Positions 37,227 to 49,265 are shown, counted from the first letter of the stretch. The stretch is 64,000 nt of DNA from Uloborus plumipes (GCA_038373865.1 JAXGGA010004438.1:1-64000); one strand, 5' to 3'. The notes: generated from the letters alone by a model not told the origin. Numbers and translations are program-made.

Positions 37227-37355
37227 GTTCATTCTTTCGACTGCGCATGGGAAGGAAGAATATCCTCGATGCGCGCGTTGCGTAGCAGTAACTGAGCGAC
37301 CGTTCGAAAAGTAGCTTTCGACGGCAAAGGCGCGCTGTTCTTTTGACCATAGCAT
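37224..37355 (-). pseudogene. Truncated DUF4817-type transposase start
   Basis: The minus strand opens with ATG and reads MLWSKEQRAFAVESYFSNG, then RSVTATQRA. This is the N-terminal helix-turn-helix start of the DUF4817-type IS630/mariner-like transposases widespread in arthropods, as I recognise it. After about 28 residues the similarity stops (HRGYSSFPCAVERMN), and TAA follows at 37224-37226, exactly at the last base of the G-free tract. The catalytic DDE part is missing. The full protein would be several hundred residues. Confidence 0.7.
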
Positions 37356-37488
37356 GATGGCGACTAATTAAAGGGAAAACAAAACTTGGAGATTTCCCGC
37401 TCCAGATGCGCCCACTCTCGGCTTTCTACGCAGCCAATTCACCGCGCAGGATTTTTTTCAAAAAAGTAAGTTTCTCTGGCGCACCCTG
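37227..37488 (-). mobile_element. Right end of a truncated mariner-like transposon
   Basis: The terminus GCGCACCCTG before TA is the inverse of CAGGGTGCGCCAGAGAAACT. Upstream leader sequence and the transposase start follow inward. The other end is absent: the element is cut at the G-free tract. Confidence 0.7.
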
Positions 37489-37490
37489 TA

Positions 37491-37945
37491 TTAGGATTTG
37501 TGGCAAAATCTTGGTGAATTATCGAGTCTGATTTGTCCTGCACATGACGGTGGAATGGCCCCCTTGCATCGATGTTTTGATTTTTGCTGTGCTTCTGCGT
37601 AATCCTGAGTCTTGGCGATAAGGTTGCCGAAAAATAACCAAATTTTCATTCTTACATTACATAAAAAGAGAGGATGTTTTTGCTTAATAATGATGTAAAT
37701 ATTCGGCAGACCGAGTCACTTAGTTAAAAACCGATTGTTTGCTAATTTAGGGCAAATGAGGCTTTTTAAAATAATTTTTAAAGACTGTAAATATTCTCGT
37801 AGACTTAAATGCTAATAGCAGTAACTAAGCCAATCGAGGGGAACAGTTGGCGAGATTTCCGGGTTACACTGCTCCGCATTCAGACTAGAGATCATCCGCT
37901 ATCTAGCAAACCTATGCATATCTATAGGGGCAACCGCCCACTTAC
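37491..37945. other. Non-coding, probably intron downstream of the exon
   Basis: Lies on the 3' side of the minus-strand exon at 37946-38162, starting with its GTAAGT donor. No repeat recognised. Confidence 0.5.
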
Positions 37946-38162
37946 CTGTTGCTGGGGGGGAAAGGCCAGGTTGGCGCTCGCCTCGCGCATGTGCAGGAGC
38001 CTCTTCTGTCTCCTGTCTTGAGAGGGGCGGCGGGGTGGAGGGAAGACGATCATCATCTCTTTGCGGTTCCTGGAGTAGTAGCGGTAGATGACGGCAGAGA
38101 GCGCTATCAGCAGGGCCAGGCCGACCCCCGTGGCAGCCCCCAAGACTGATGGTGATACCATT
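37946..38162 (-). CDS. Host exon encoding a membrane anchor and basic, proline-rich segment
   Basis: This 217-base minus-strand exon is the best host coding sequence in the window. It is bounded by CCTCTCTTGCAG/A upstream and CAACAG/GTAAGT downstream, both near-consensus. After one leading base it reads 72 codons with no stop. Residues 1-6 are MVSPSV, followed by a hydrophobic helix (LGAATGVGLALLIALSAVIY) and a positive stop-transfer patch (RYYSRNRKE). Then comes a basic, proline-rich stretch (FPPPRRPSQDRRQKRLLH) and MREASANLAFPPQQQ. By the positive-inside rule the basic side would be cytoplasmic. The PPPRRP core could suit an SH3 partner, which is inference. The leading base implies an upstream phase-2 intron unless the ATG is the true start; the downstream intron is phase 0. 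The exon is GC-rich amid AT-rich flanks. I do not recognise the gene. Confidence 0.75.
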
Positions 38163-38262
38163 CTGCAAGAGAGGCATCGATTCTGATTAAACTGTTTCCG
38201 TAATCGATTACGAAACGTCGTTAGATACACATATTTTTGAGCATATAAGGGTAAGCGCGACT

Positions 38263-38455
38263 ATAGTGGATACTGCACCTGAAGCGGAAAACGTCTTCAA
38301 AAAATGAAGATAATAAGACTTATCCCCTAGCTAGGTAGCAGGTCAAAATTACACCCTTATCTTTTTACGGGGACCAGGGGACTACCTAGCTATAAAAATA
38401 AATCTTATTTAACTTTTGAAGACGTTATCCGCTTCTGGGCATATCTACTACACGT
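38263..38455. mobile_element. Small foldback MITE upstream of the exon
   Basis: Inverted ends GGATACTGCACCTGAAGCGG and CCGCTTCTGGGCATATCTAC, then mirrored AACGTCTTCAAAA / TTTTGAAGACGTT and TAGCTAGGTAG. About 190 bp; no clear target duplication. Confidence 0.7.
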
Positions 38456-38477
38456 GTACTTACCTTAAATCTTATTT

Positions 38478-38729
38478 TTGTGCCCTCAGATACAGAACAA
38501 TATAAGTCCAAAAAAGGCGATTTTCATTTCATTACTGCATTCTATGAAGAAACTTATTCCACATCGCCCCATGGAAACGTTATTGTATAAAAGAAATTCT
38601 TTCACAAATGTTTAGCATCGTTTAATAGGATCGAGTCCCATCTTTTGTATGAACCAGACAAACGTTTTCGCACTCTCCTGAAAAGTAATGAAAATGGACT
38701 TACGTTAATCTGGCTCTGTGGTACAGATT
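38478..38729. mobile_element. CAGAACCAG/GTAAGTCC MITE, copy B
   Basis: Ends GTGCCCTCAGATACAGAAC and CTGGCTCTGTGGTACAGATT. The interior TATAAGTCCAAAAAAGGCG and GAAAATGGACTTACGTTAAT match 12072-12331. It probably lies in the intron before the 37946-38162 exon. Confidence 0.8.
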
Positions 38730-39293
38730 CTACAATTAAATTTTTGCAAAATGGTTTGAACGAAAATGGTTGTTGGGAACAGAACAGTTTTCTGTCTGCT
38801 TCAGAGAGATGAGATTCCCGTCAAAACAAATAAATCTTCCGCTCTCCCTTCCGCTGAAATATTTTGGAGTTACACTTAGATAACTTTCTAGGAGAAAGCA
38901 ATAAAATTTTAGTAAATGGGAGTGTGCTCATCTGTGACTGCTTAAATAGCAAAATTATTAACTCTATGCCCAAAACTCGTTGTCTGAGGAAAATATAGTG
39001 CTAAACTATACCTTATGTAACGAGAGGAAGCGGCTTGAAGTAAAATTAATTTCCTACTCTCCACACTTTTCCCTTGATGGTTGTCATAGTTACTGTGCTA
39101 TGGACTTTTTTCCTTCTTAGCTTTCACAACAATGGTTAAATGCAAACGGTTAGAATTGCTTTGTGCGTAAACTATTAATTCTATTTAAATATCACCGTTA
39201 ATAAAGTGCAACACTTTCTTTAAAAATTTTGCTTTATTAATGTATAGCTAGATTTGTTAGAAAACAATGAGAAATAACTGAGACATGATGATA
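38730..39293. other. No recognisable feature
   Basis: AT-rich, no supported gene or repeat. Confidence 0.5.
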
Positions 39294-40857
39294 CACTAGT
39301 TGGCCAAAAGTATCCGGACACTTTCAAAAATTCACATTTTTACATATAGCTCGAGAAATAAGTGATCAATTGTTCTTTAATTTTAGTCATACAAAATATA
39401 GACTTCACCGAACATTCCCAAGTTGAAATTAAATTACCCTTGCATTTGGGGGACGACAAGAAGGGGGTTGAAAGAAAAACCGCTTTTTGACCATAACTCT
39501 TCGAAAATAGCTCGGAATAAGCTATCAATTTCAGTAATTAATTAGCATACTATGTATAATTACTGTACAAATTTTTATGAACGTAACACTCTTACTTCTG
39601 AAGATATGAAACATTTTTGAAAAAACGGCAATTTTATTTGAAGGGTTTTTGCTGATAACACGCAGAGTTTTTGATCAAACCTTATCACAACTTCAGGAAA
39701 GATGACAAAATACAAGAGAAAGAACATACTAAAACGGTAAATAAAAATATTAAAAATTCGATGAGATATGAACGTTAAAAGGAAATAATTTTTCACGGCG
39801 CATGCGCGAACGACAGAAATTTATAACTACAAAAATATTGTAGCCTGATTCATACTGCATCTTATAAAAAAAGTTCCAGTTGAATATCATGAAAAATGAA
39901 AAAGATATCAGCGATCTAGTGAGCTGTATTTCATTCATTCGCAGACAATACATAAATAGTGAGGGGTTGTCCACAAATAGTGTGGTGACAATCGATCATT
40001 TTTTTTTCAATGTTAAATTGTATACAGTTTGAAAATTTATATTCGGCATTATCGTCACATTTCATCTGTTCGGCCAAAAAGACCTTATACGTAGGTTTCC
40101 AAAAGTATCCGGACACCCTCTGAAACGTTGGCTTTGAACGACGACGCAATAACCTTTAATTTAAAAATAGCTCTTTGTGGACAGACCCTCACTATTTATG
40201 TATTGTCTGCGAATGAATGAAATACAGCTCACTAGATCGCTGATATCTTTTTCATTTTTCATGATATTCAACTGGAACTTTTTTTATAAGATGCAGTATA
40301 AATCAGGCTACAATATTTTTGTAGTTATAAATTTCTGTCGTTCGCGCATGCGCCGTTAAAAATTATTTCCTTTTAACGTTCATATCTCATCGAATTTTTA
40401 ATATTTTTATTTACCGTTTTAGTATGTTCTTTCTCTTGTATTTTGTCATCTTTCCTGAAGTTGTGATAAGGTTTGATCAAAAACTCTGCGTGTTATCAGC
40501 AAAAACCCTTCAAATAAAATTGCCGTTTTTTCAAAAATGCTTCATATCTTCAGAAGTAAGAGTGGTACGTTCATAAAAATTTGTACAGTAATTATGCATA
40601 GTATGCTTATTAATTACTGAAATTGATAGCTTATTCCGAGCTATTTTCGAAGAGTTATGGTCAAAAAGCGGTTTTTCTTTCAACCCCCTTGTTGTCGTCC
40701 CCCAAATGCAAGGGTAATTTAATTTCAACTTGGAAATGTTCGGTGAAGCCTATATTTTGTATGACTAAAGTTAAAGAACAATTGATCACTTATTTCTCGA
40801 GCTATATGTAAAAATGTGAATTTTTGAAAGTGTCCGGATACTTTTGGCCACCTAGTG
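39294..40857. mobile_element. 1.56-kb palindrome with mariner-type ends
   Basis: Ends CACTAGTTGGCCAAAAGTAT and ATACTTTTGGCCACCTAGTG, then CCGGACAC on both, flanked by TA. Arms of about 680 bp are almost identical, and several paired open frames are just reflections. The centre (about 39985-40170) is unpaired and contains a further terminus-like piece, CCAAAAGTATCCGGACACCC, at about 40099. Confidence 0.9.
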
Positions 40858-41043
40858 TATAAATAACAGCGTAAGCCTAATTCGATAAACGTAAAATAAA
40901 TAAAATGTCTCAACAGAAGTGCATAAAAAAAAGAATGAAGCTGTTTTCTTTAATGTGGTTTCCACGGAGATGACGCAAAATTTCTAAACTTGATACGCCA
41001 ATTTTAAAAGTAACCGAGTATAGTACGGGAATAAAATGAATTA

Positions 41044-41520
41044 CAGTCAAACCTGTCTATCTCGAATTTCATAGATCAGAAGAAAAGTTCGAGATACGGA
41101 GGTTTCGAGATACAGAGGTTTTGTAAAAGTTTACAAAAATAAGCAATTGGAACAAAGTCAAATACTTAATAGATTGTTTCGCATTGATATTGTCGAATAT
41201 TTTACGGTACGACATGTTGGGAGTTCACGTTTTACTAATTGTGATGACTATATCGTTAGTGAGTTAATGCATACTTTTAAGCATGAACATAGTCTTTGAA
41301 TTGATTGTGCAAAAAATGATTTTTGTCTCCAAGGTATACCATTGATAAAGGTGACTGGAGATGAAATTCAAAAATGTGAGTTGTCAAAATTCGAGCTATA
41401 GAGGTTTTTAGGAAAAATCATTCGAGATAAACATGAGAAAAAAACATTACATTTATGCTGTATAAGCAGGGAAATTAAAAAATTTCGGGATAGCAAGTTC
41501 GAGATAAACAGGTTCGACTG
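41044..41520. mobile_element. pogo/Tigger-like MITE, copy 2
   Basis: Ends CAGTCAAACCTGTCTATCTC and GATAAACAGGTTCGACTG, TA flanks, close to 12594-13085 throughout (AAGCAATTGGAACAAAGTC, GTGATGACTATA). Confidence 0.9.
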
Positions 41521-41821
41521 TATATTCTTGCAAGGAAGATTTTCATTTCGTTAGTGGTGACGTGTCACGTGGTGCGCTTTTTAAAAAGTTTTTTAGTTTC
41601 CTTTTGTAATTTCGGCACTCTTATTGCAAAACAAAATTAATAAATGAGTAAAAATAAAAGAAAAGAAAGGAGGAGGGGGAAAAGCTTTTAGTCAAAAGAG
41701 TCATAAATAGTAGATTAAATAAAGATAACTGCTTTTTAGACAGGCGAAGATATTTGGAATCTCCTATCAATGCGTTCACATGTTTAGTTGCTAAAAGAGC
41801 GCGTAATTTTCAGCGGATGAG

Positions 41822-41935
41822 CAAAAAGCGAAGGCACCCTTTTCTCCCCATTCGCGTTTCAGTGTGCTTGCTTCTTTGCAGGCACGGTATTCATGCAATA
41901 AAAACACATTTACAGAGTTAAGAAAGCTCCATGGA
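41822..41935. repeat. Degenerate three-copy repeat, copy 1
   Basis: Words CGAAGGCACCCTTTTCTCCC, GTTTCAGTGTGCTTG, CTTTGCAGGCACGG and ACATTTACAGAGTTAAGA recur in order at 43126-43235 and 46425-46535. Confidence 0.6.
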
Positions 41936-41958
41936 TTCGAGTACTTATTTTAAACTCT

Positions 41959-42487
41959 TTAACCCATTTATGCCCAAGTTTTTTTAAACAATTTTTTTCA
42001 ATTTTTATCTGCTTAAAAACTCTTACTTGGAATGGTTTGCATACATTTTAGGCTTTAAATAGTTCGCCATTTCCATATTTATTAAGTTATTTCACGTAAT
42101 GTTTATGGGATATTTTGCAGATAAGTGAGCAAAATACGACCTTACTTGACTTTACTTTTGCAAAGTAACATTACAGAAGGCATCTGTGATCAATTTTAAG
42201 CAAATCATTTTAAAATAGTTTAATTTTATGAAAAATAAGTTCGCAAAAAAAAAACTTACTTTCTGTGGCTACCCATGCTGGATCGTTGCTTGACTGATTT
42301 GTCTGAAAATAGCTGTCAATAAATAAACTCTGATGTCCAAATAGTGGCTCTAACTGGTTTTCTCAAGAAGAAGGACTATTTAACTTGTGAAAAACAGCTT
42401 TAGTAAAATGATATACCCATTACAGTTTTTTGTATGCAGTAACTAACAAGCGTCTCGTTTTTAGGCTACTAGGCATAAATGGGTTAA
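41959..42487. mobile_element. piggyBac-type MITE, copy 2
   Basis: TTAACCCATTTATGCC on the left; TAGGCATAAATGGGTTAA on the right. TTAA on both sides. The interior is AT-rich and diverged from the other two copies. Confidence 0.85.
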
Positions 42488-43661
42488 ATACCAACGCTGT
42501 TTGGCAAAAGTTTTAAATGAAATTTCGAATCCAAGTTTAAAATTTTGGATTTGCCAAAAACGCATAAAGCAGGTGCAGCAAATAGTAAAACATTTATAGA
42601 ATATAGTTGTTTTTATCAGAAATAAATTGAAAGAAAGCCAGTTTTTAGTTTAGTTATTATCATGTTAGGAAGTAACTGGACTTAAAAGTAAATTATATTA
42701 AAACTAAAATGAGTATCGCACGGTAAAAACTAAAACTAATTTATCCTTTTTTTTGAATCAGTATTTTTAAAAAATACTTTTTAACTGAAGAAATAATTAA
42801 ATGAACCAAGTTTATAATATGTATAAATTAGGTAAATAATTTTTATTTTTATGATTCTTGATGTAATATTATTTGATTTTTTTGAGCTTGAAAACACTTA
42901 ATAGTGAAAATAAATGTACAAATAATAAAAATAAATAATTAAATAGACTAGAAAATAAATTTATAATAAAATAAAATAAAGTTAATAAATTAAACATATT
43001 AATAAATAAAATTAAAATGAAAATAGCTGTATTTCGTAAAGTCAATGAAATTTAAAATTAACTATCAATGATTTCACATGTTTAGCCGCGTAAAGAGTGG
43101 CTAGTTTTCAGTGGGTGAGTAAAAAAACGAAATCATCCTTTTTCCAACCTCCGTTACACGGTGTAGTTGATTCTCTGCTGGCAACGAATTTATTCTTTTA
43201 AAATATAATTTGCAGAGTTAAGAGATGCATTAAAATAATTATCTTGGCGTAGTAAGTAGACTTCTTCATTTAATGCTGTATGACAGAAATAGTAAGTAAC
43301 TGCAAATTAAAGTCTTAAATTCTGTATTTGTCCATAACACGTAAAGAAAAGGCCGAAAAACTCAATCATCTGTAGAAATACGACTGTTTTCATAATAAAT
43401 GAATTAGGAGTGTTTGTGGAAAGTGATTCACTAGGGTAAATGGCTCACCGCCAAAAATTAAATTACGTATTAGATTTTTATACTGTCTTTTACACAGATC
43501 ATGTCATGTTTCATCAGTGATTGGTTTGCATATATTTGGACTACATGGAACTTTTTTCTATGCTGTTGAACTTCTGTCTAAAAATTTTACAATACATACA
43601 TTTTCTTGGTTAGTTTTTACAATTATTTTATGTTCATTTAATTTTTATGTCTAGTTTAAGC
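42488..43661. other. Non-coding, holds copy 2 of the degenerate repeat
   Basis: AT-rich. The only structure is the second copy of the three-copy repeat at 43126-43235 (CGAAATCATCCTTTTTCCAA, GCAGAGTTAAGAGATGCATT). Confidence 0.5.
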
Positions 43662-44146
43662 CATAGGTTAAACTATACATAACCCCCCAAAGTCCAAACC
43701 TCCACGGACCCCTTCTGAATCCTCCTCACTTTGCGGACCCCTTTGCTAAAAAAACTTTTTTTGCAACATTTAATCCCCCCCCCCCCTATACCTTCCTAAC
43801 ATGTATTTTTTACTAATTAATTTATTCATTCTTCTGTATATTCTTTAGAGAGTTCTGTTTTCATACTAAAAATTATTATTTTGATCAATGGAAATAAAAA
43901 TTTGTTCGAAACTTAAACAGATGTTAAACATGTTTAAAACCGAGGGTTTTGTGGGTTTATTGCGTTCTGCGTATATGTAAACAAGAACTTTATTCCTCAT
44001 AAATGTACTTTCGTTTGAAATAAAAATATTGTTACTCGTCCTTCAATTTCAAGTATTTGTTTTACGTTTTAGCAGGATAGCTCTGCGAAAACCCTGGCAT
44101 GATCTCGTGGAGTCCCAGGGTCCACGGACCACACTTAAAGAAAGTG
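43662..44146. mobile_element. Decayed hAT-like element
   Basis: The right end GGGTCCACGGACCACACTTA, then AAGAAAGTG, has the wording of hAT termini. The left end CATAGGTTAAACTATACATA is a weak inverse, and CCACGGACCCCTTCTG lies just inside. The flanks GTTTAAGC and GTTTAGTC agree at six of eight bases. Confidence 0.5.
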
Positions 44147-44192
44147 GTTTAGTCTAAAATGCGCACTGCAATAACATTTTTTACACCAAGTA

Positions 44193-44983
44193 TCTATATA
44201 CAAAAATGGCTATTTTTGTATGTGTGTCCGAGGTAATCTTCAAAATTACTGGACCGATTTTAACCATTTTTTCACGTAGATAGCTACATTAACAGGAATC
44301 AGAATAGGCTATAATTTATTTCTAAAAAACTTAGTTTAAAAAAGTTATTATGGAAAACAGTTAATTTTATGTCATTTCCCCATTAAATGATTAAATTTTC
44401 AACCCATTGTTGCAAAAATTTGGTGCCATGCAGCAACAATATTGATTGTAATCATATTGAAAATTTTGAACCAAGGCTTCTCTGAGTAGTATGGAATTTA
44501 TTGCTTCTAAGGATTTTTATTTATCTGAGCCAACAATCGCTAACGGGTGAAATAAAAAGAAATTGATTTTGGCAACAGTTAGAGAACAAAAAGTGTTTAT
44601 AGTCAAAAAAAAAAATTCTAAATTAGGTACACAAGATGTTTTTACCTCTTCAATGTAGTCACGAGGATAGAAAATAATAATGGGACTTATTTAACGTGCA
44701 ATATTCGGAAATGTTTAATTTCAGGGAGATTGATACTGTAAATATATATTTATTTTAATATACCAAGCTTATAACATTTCCTACTTACTCAAACATTATT
44801 TGTAGCTTGCTATTTTTTTTAGCTTGCATTATATTTTTTATAGTTTATCCATAACATAGCCATTGTTTACAGAAGTAGCTATTATGTTTATAGAAAGGCA
44901 CTTTAATGTTGAAAAATTTATGAATGAGTTTCACTACACCCTACATCTAGCATAAACCCGGGCAGGACCGGGTACCCGGCTAA
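44193..44983 (+). mobile_element. Short non-autonomous Helitron, copy 3
   Basis: Starts TCTATATACAAAAATGGC after an A, with the head motif AAAATTACTGGACCGATTTT. Ends CCCGGGCAGGACCGGGTACC, then CGGCTAA before a T. No protein. Confidence 0.85.
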
Positions 44984-45453
44984 TTATTAATAAGTGTCTA
45001 AGAGAAGGGGTCCCATTGACCCATACATTTTTCCGTTAAGGGTTAAGTTTGTCCTCTTCTCATAATGACGATTTTAAATGCAAATAATTGTGACTATATT
45101 CTTGTGAAACTTGCATCAAGGAAAACTTTAAAGTATTATGTAGCTCTACGCAGTTTTATCAGCTTGATGCAGATGATGATGGAATTAATACATAAGACGC
45201 AGATGTTAGAATTATCATTGAAGATGAAGTGATAAAGATTCTATCTCCTTCAGCCACCTTTAAAAATACACTGTTGTTTAATGTTCTCTTTTTTTTCAGC
45301 TTTTAATGTTTGAAATTTTACGAAAGTTGATCTTTATCAAGTGTATTTATTATATTAATTCAGCATTGCTTTATATGCAAAAGAAAATTTTTATATATTG
45401 GACTTTAATAAATTTCACAGATGAGTTGGTTTTGTTTTTTGGTTTAAGATATA

Positions 45454-45975
45454 TTAACCCATTAATACCTGAAATTTTTTTTCCAAAGATATTTTGTATA
45501 CTGGTTACAAAGTGTTTAATGGACAGGAAAAATAACTAAAAAAAATTATGTATTAAATATTTTTTTTTATTAAGGAAAGAAAAATCGTCCCTTAAAATTT
45601 ACGATAGACCCCAGAGGGTACATACTTTTTTTACTAAAAATTTTTTATACCTACGATATAATATTTAAGAAGACATTTTATAAGAAAAAATAAAATCAGC
45701 AATTAACATAAACTGGGAAGCTGGGAATAACTTTGAAAACTTAGCTTTTTTTCTTGAGATTGTAAACGATGTAATTCTTGATAAGGATCATATTAAAACG
45801 GCTACAGAACACACATTACAATGGTTATGTGCTGCAATCTGTTAATAACGTATTGGAACAATATCAAGGTACTAATTGAACACTATTACTTGGTTGAAAT
45901 GTTCATTTTGGGGAAATTCAGATCTTTTTTTTTAACTGGGTCCCTAAAAAGGGACGCTAGGCATTAATGGGTTAA
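45454..45975. mobile_element. piggyBac-type MITE, copy 3
   Basis: TTAACCCATTAATACC left and GGCATTAATGGGTTAA right. The interior matches 5182-5688 closely (AAATCGTCCCTTAAAATTTA, GACCCCAGAGGGTACATAC, AATTAACATAAACTG). Confidence 0.9.
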
Positions 45976-48900
45976 AGAGCCAAATAGCTTAAAATATTCA
46001 CTCGAAAACATTGCTGTAGCTCTTAGATTACAAGAAAAAACAGAACTTCTTTATCCCTTTTACGCATTATTATGCTTCAAACAATGCCTTAATGAATGAG
46101 CAATTAAACGACTCACGTTCACACAAGCGGTATACTGCCGTGCTAAGCACAAAAGTCGTATCTGCACTTAAAAAAATGAGTTATCGCCACCAGGTGGCTC
46201 TTTGTGACGTATTTTAACTAAACACGAAACTATATGGTCATTTGAAAACGGGAAATATTTTTTTAAAAATTCCGAAAAAGTTTCATCTGAATCAAATACA
46301 TGGTGGCGCAAAACTTTAAAGAGTTTTATCTCACTTTGAGCTCGTGTGTAGATACCACTTTTGCGCTTATCACGGCAGTATAAGTAAAAGAAACATTTAT
46401 TCAATTTTATGGTCCTAAAGTAAGAAGCGAAAGTATTCTTTTCCCCGTACCTGCGTTTCTGTGTAGTTGGTTCACTGCAAGCAGAGTATGCATGTAGCAA
46501 AAGCATATTTACAGAGTTAAGAGATGCAATAATATATCGCAGCGTATCGTAGACTATCAAATTTAAAGTTGTTTAAGAACAATCTGAAGTACGAAAGGTT
46601 AAGGCTAAGATTAAATAAAAAGTTTGAAATTTGTTAGACATGTGTTAAGATGCAGGGAAACTCAAAAATTTCTGTATTTTAGGAAATATTAAGTCATTGT
46701 TTTAGCTAGAAATGAATTAATTTCTAATAAAAAAATTTTCTGCACTGTATAGATTTAGATAAATCCAAACATCCTATAATACAGTATAGTAAAAATGTTA
46801 CACGAAAACTAAAACAAATATACCACTCCCGAAAACTTTTCCATAATTAATTTTGGCACATTGGTAAAAGAAAAGAAAAGAAAAAAAATTATAATAAGAT
46901 TTATACCTTCATTCAGTGTTAAATTAAATACTTATTTATAGTTATGATATATAAAAAATCCTTTATCAATTACTAAACATTCACATTTGTGTCCTCTGTA
47001 GCATCTGCTGCCATCTAGTGCTAAATTTTCAAAATATTTTGCAATTTAGAAAACAATTTGAAGCTGTACTTAAAATTGTGTACAGATGCAATGACAAATA
47101 CGATGTTGTAAGAGAGGGGCTATGGGGAATATTGACATCCCCAGATAAATTTATGAACAAATTTTATTTTTCTAGAAACAGAAATATACAAAATGAGTAA
47201 TATACTTTTGTTTTGAGGCGAAAAGATCTTTAGAACTTTTTTTTATCTAATTACTAACTAAAAGTTTCTTTTAGATTCTCGTTGGAAAATGCATTTTTTG
47301 CGTCAAGGAAAAGAGAAAAATAAGTTTCTGTTCTGCCAAGTTTACATAAAAAGAGTAATAAATGAGGTTCTTCTAACCTCTGCAACTAAAAACCGTGCTT
47401 GCACAATATTTAACATTATTAACTAAATACGTCATGTTAAACTATGCGGTCTAATTTTTTCTCTTTATATTACTATCGGTACGAATCAAATTTTTCTAAA
47501 GCAACACTTTTGGCAGAAATTTGTATAACGCAATGCTTGAATGAAAGAAATGAATTTACTGAATTAAAAATGTAACTACTTATTCAAGATGTTAACAGGT
47601 TCTGGCAAATTGTGCTAAATAAGATATGTTTTCATGAATACAAACATGCCATGATTTATACTTCAAGTACAATTCTGTGGCAAATACAGATTGATTTTAA
47701 ACATTTTTTCTTTAGCTAAAATGTTATCAGAATTATGTTGGTACAGTAATAACATGTATGAAAGCAAAAAAAAAAAAAAAACTGCGCAGAGAATAGGGCC
47801 TATTTATCGCACGGACACCCAGGGCCCGTGCCCTGGGCAGGAAATTTCTAAAGGGCAGGAAAAATTCTATTTTCGAAAATTGTCCCACTGTTATCGTAAT
47901 TCATTTAAGCGTTTTAGAAATTAAATATGCATTTATGAAGTTTAGGGGGCGAATGAACACCGTGGTTGAATCACCACCACTCCATAAAAAAAAAATCATT
48001 CAAAGGGGGCAGGAAAATTTGAAAGTGCCTTGGGAATGGAGACTTGCAAATCAGGCCCTGGCGGAGAATAGCAGTTAGACTCACTTAGAACCCAGTTTAA
48101 ATGAAATTTTGAAATTTTGAAAATGAATGATTTAAATAGATTAGAACCCAGTTTAAATGAATTTTTTTTTGCTCAAAGATATGAAAAACTTATTTTTTAT
48201 AATTCATTCGGAGAATAGAGTGGTTATACTTTAAATCAGGGGTGGCCAACCCGCGGCACGCGTGCCACAATGTGGCATGGCAGAGTAGTAGCAGTGGCAC
48301 GCGAAGAATTTTTGAAAATATTTCAAAATTGAGGAAAAAATGTCGATCTCAAAAATATTGACAAAAACTAAAACCCTTAAACTGATAAATATAATGACAT
48401 TATGACGATTAAGTGTCGGCAGGCTGGCTTACAAATTGTCTGAATTACAATATTGCAAAGTACTTAGCGTTAGCTTCGGACATCCAACGAAAGCAGTGCC
48501 GCTACAGACAATGCTTTGTAAAGCATATTTAAGCGCAACACGAATGAAATTTTCGATGCTGCAGAATGATTCTTGATCTGCAATAGTTTCAGCTACGAGT
48601 GAGGAAATTTTTAAAAAAGTTAACTCTGCAACTAAAATCAAGAAACCAGATTGGACAAAACTAGATCTATTTCACAAATGAAGTTAAAAATAGTTTTTGT
48701 TAACGCTTAAATTATTTTTGTAACATTACTTCAAAATAATTTGGTGAAAAAACTTCACAAGTATCATCGAATGATCCATCACAAACTCCTTGCCTAGATA
48801 TGAGACTTTTTCTCTGCTGGTGACGCTGAAGAGTTCACTGTATTAACAAATTACGAATTAGAGCTCTGAATGTTTTGTGAACTTTTCCCTGGGGGAAAGA

Positions 48901-49110
48901 AGAGAGTTAGCAAGTTACTCCTTCATTGAAATGTGCAATATCTGTCCAAAGGAAAAATAATCATTAGAGTTTAGAATTTTAGGGAGTGTGTTTTTTAAAA
49001 TGTCTGGAAGGAAAGAAATGAGCACTTGCTACTTAGGAATGAAGAATAGTAATTGATTTTAGCTATTGCATCTGTTATTATCCGGAGTTTATTTAATTTA
49101 AATTTAAGAT
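45976..49110. other. Mostly non-coding, with fragments of older elements
   Basis: Holds copy 3 of the degenerate repeat (46425-46535). A minus-strand frame of 130 codons at 46168-46560 overlaps it and matches nothing I know. A short inverted pair, CCAGGGCCCGTGCC at 47819 and GGCCCTGG at 48054, and the hAT-style terminus CAGGGGTGGCCAACCCGCGG at 48239 are the only other signals. No partner end was found for the latter. Confidence 0.45.
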
Positions 49111-49265
49111 CAGTGGCGGCTCGTGCCTTAATTTAGTGGGTGGGCCCGCAATTATATGTTTGCCCAGTAATGCTTACACAGATAAAATGAACGAAACAAC
49201 AGTTAGTAAAACCGATGCTGAGCGATATAAAATTATATTTTATCCAATTAGTACAAACTTACTTC
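49111..49265. mobile_element. Left-end fragment of the 2.7-kb hAT element
   Basis: CAGTGGCGGCTCGTGCCTTA onward matches 49929-50085 almost base for base, then diverges after AGTACAAACTTAC. It has no right end. Confidence 0.85.

Noticed and set aside
36995..37350. Glycine-rich minus-strand frames
   Set aside because: They translate the C-free minus strand of the G-free tract, where stop-poor G/T text gives Gly, Val, Trp and Cys. The only protein signal is the transposase start in another frame at 37355.
39340..40913. Paired 60-75-codon frames on both strands
   Set aside because: They are mirror images produced by the palindrome at 39294-40857; no domain is recognisable.
46168..46560. 130-codon minus-strand frame
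   Set aside because: AT-rich, overlaps the degenerate three-copy repeat, matches no family I know, and the other two repeat copies lack the frame.
47816..48061. Small hAT-like element with CCAGGGCC ends
   Set aside because: The inverted match is only about 8 bp and no target duplication was found.
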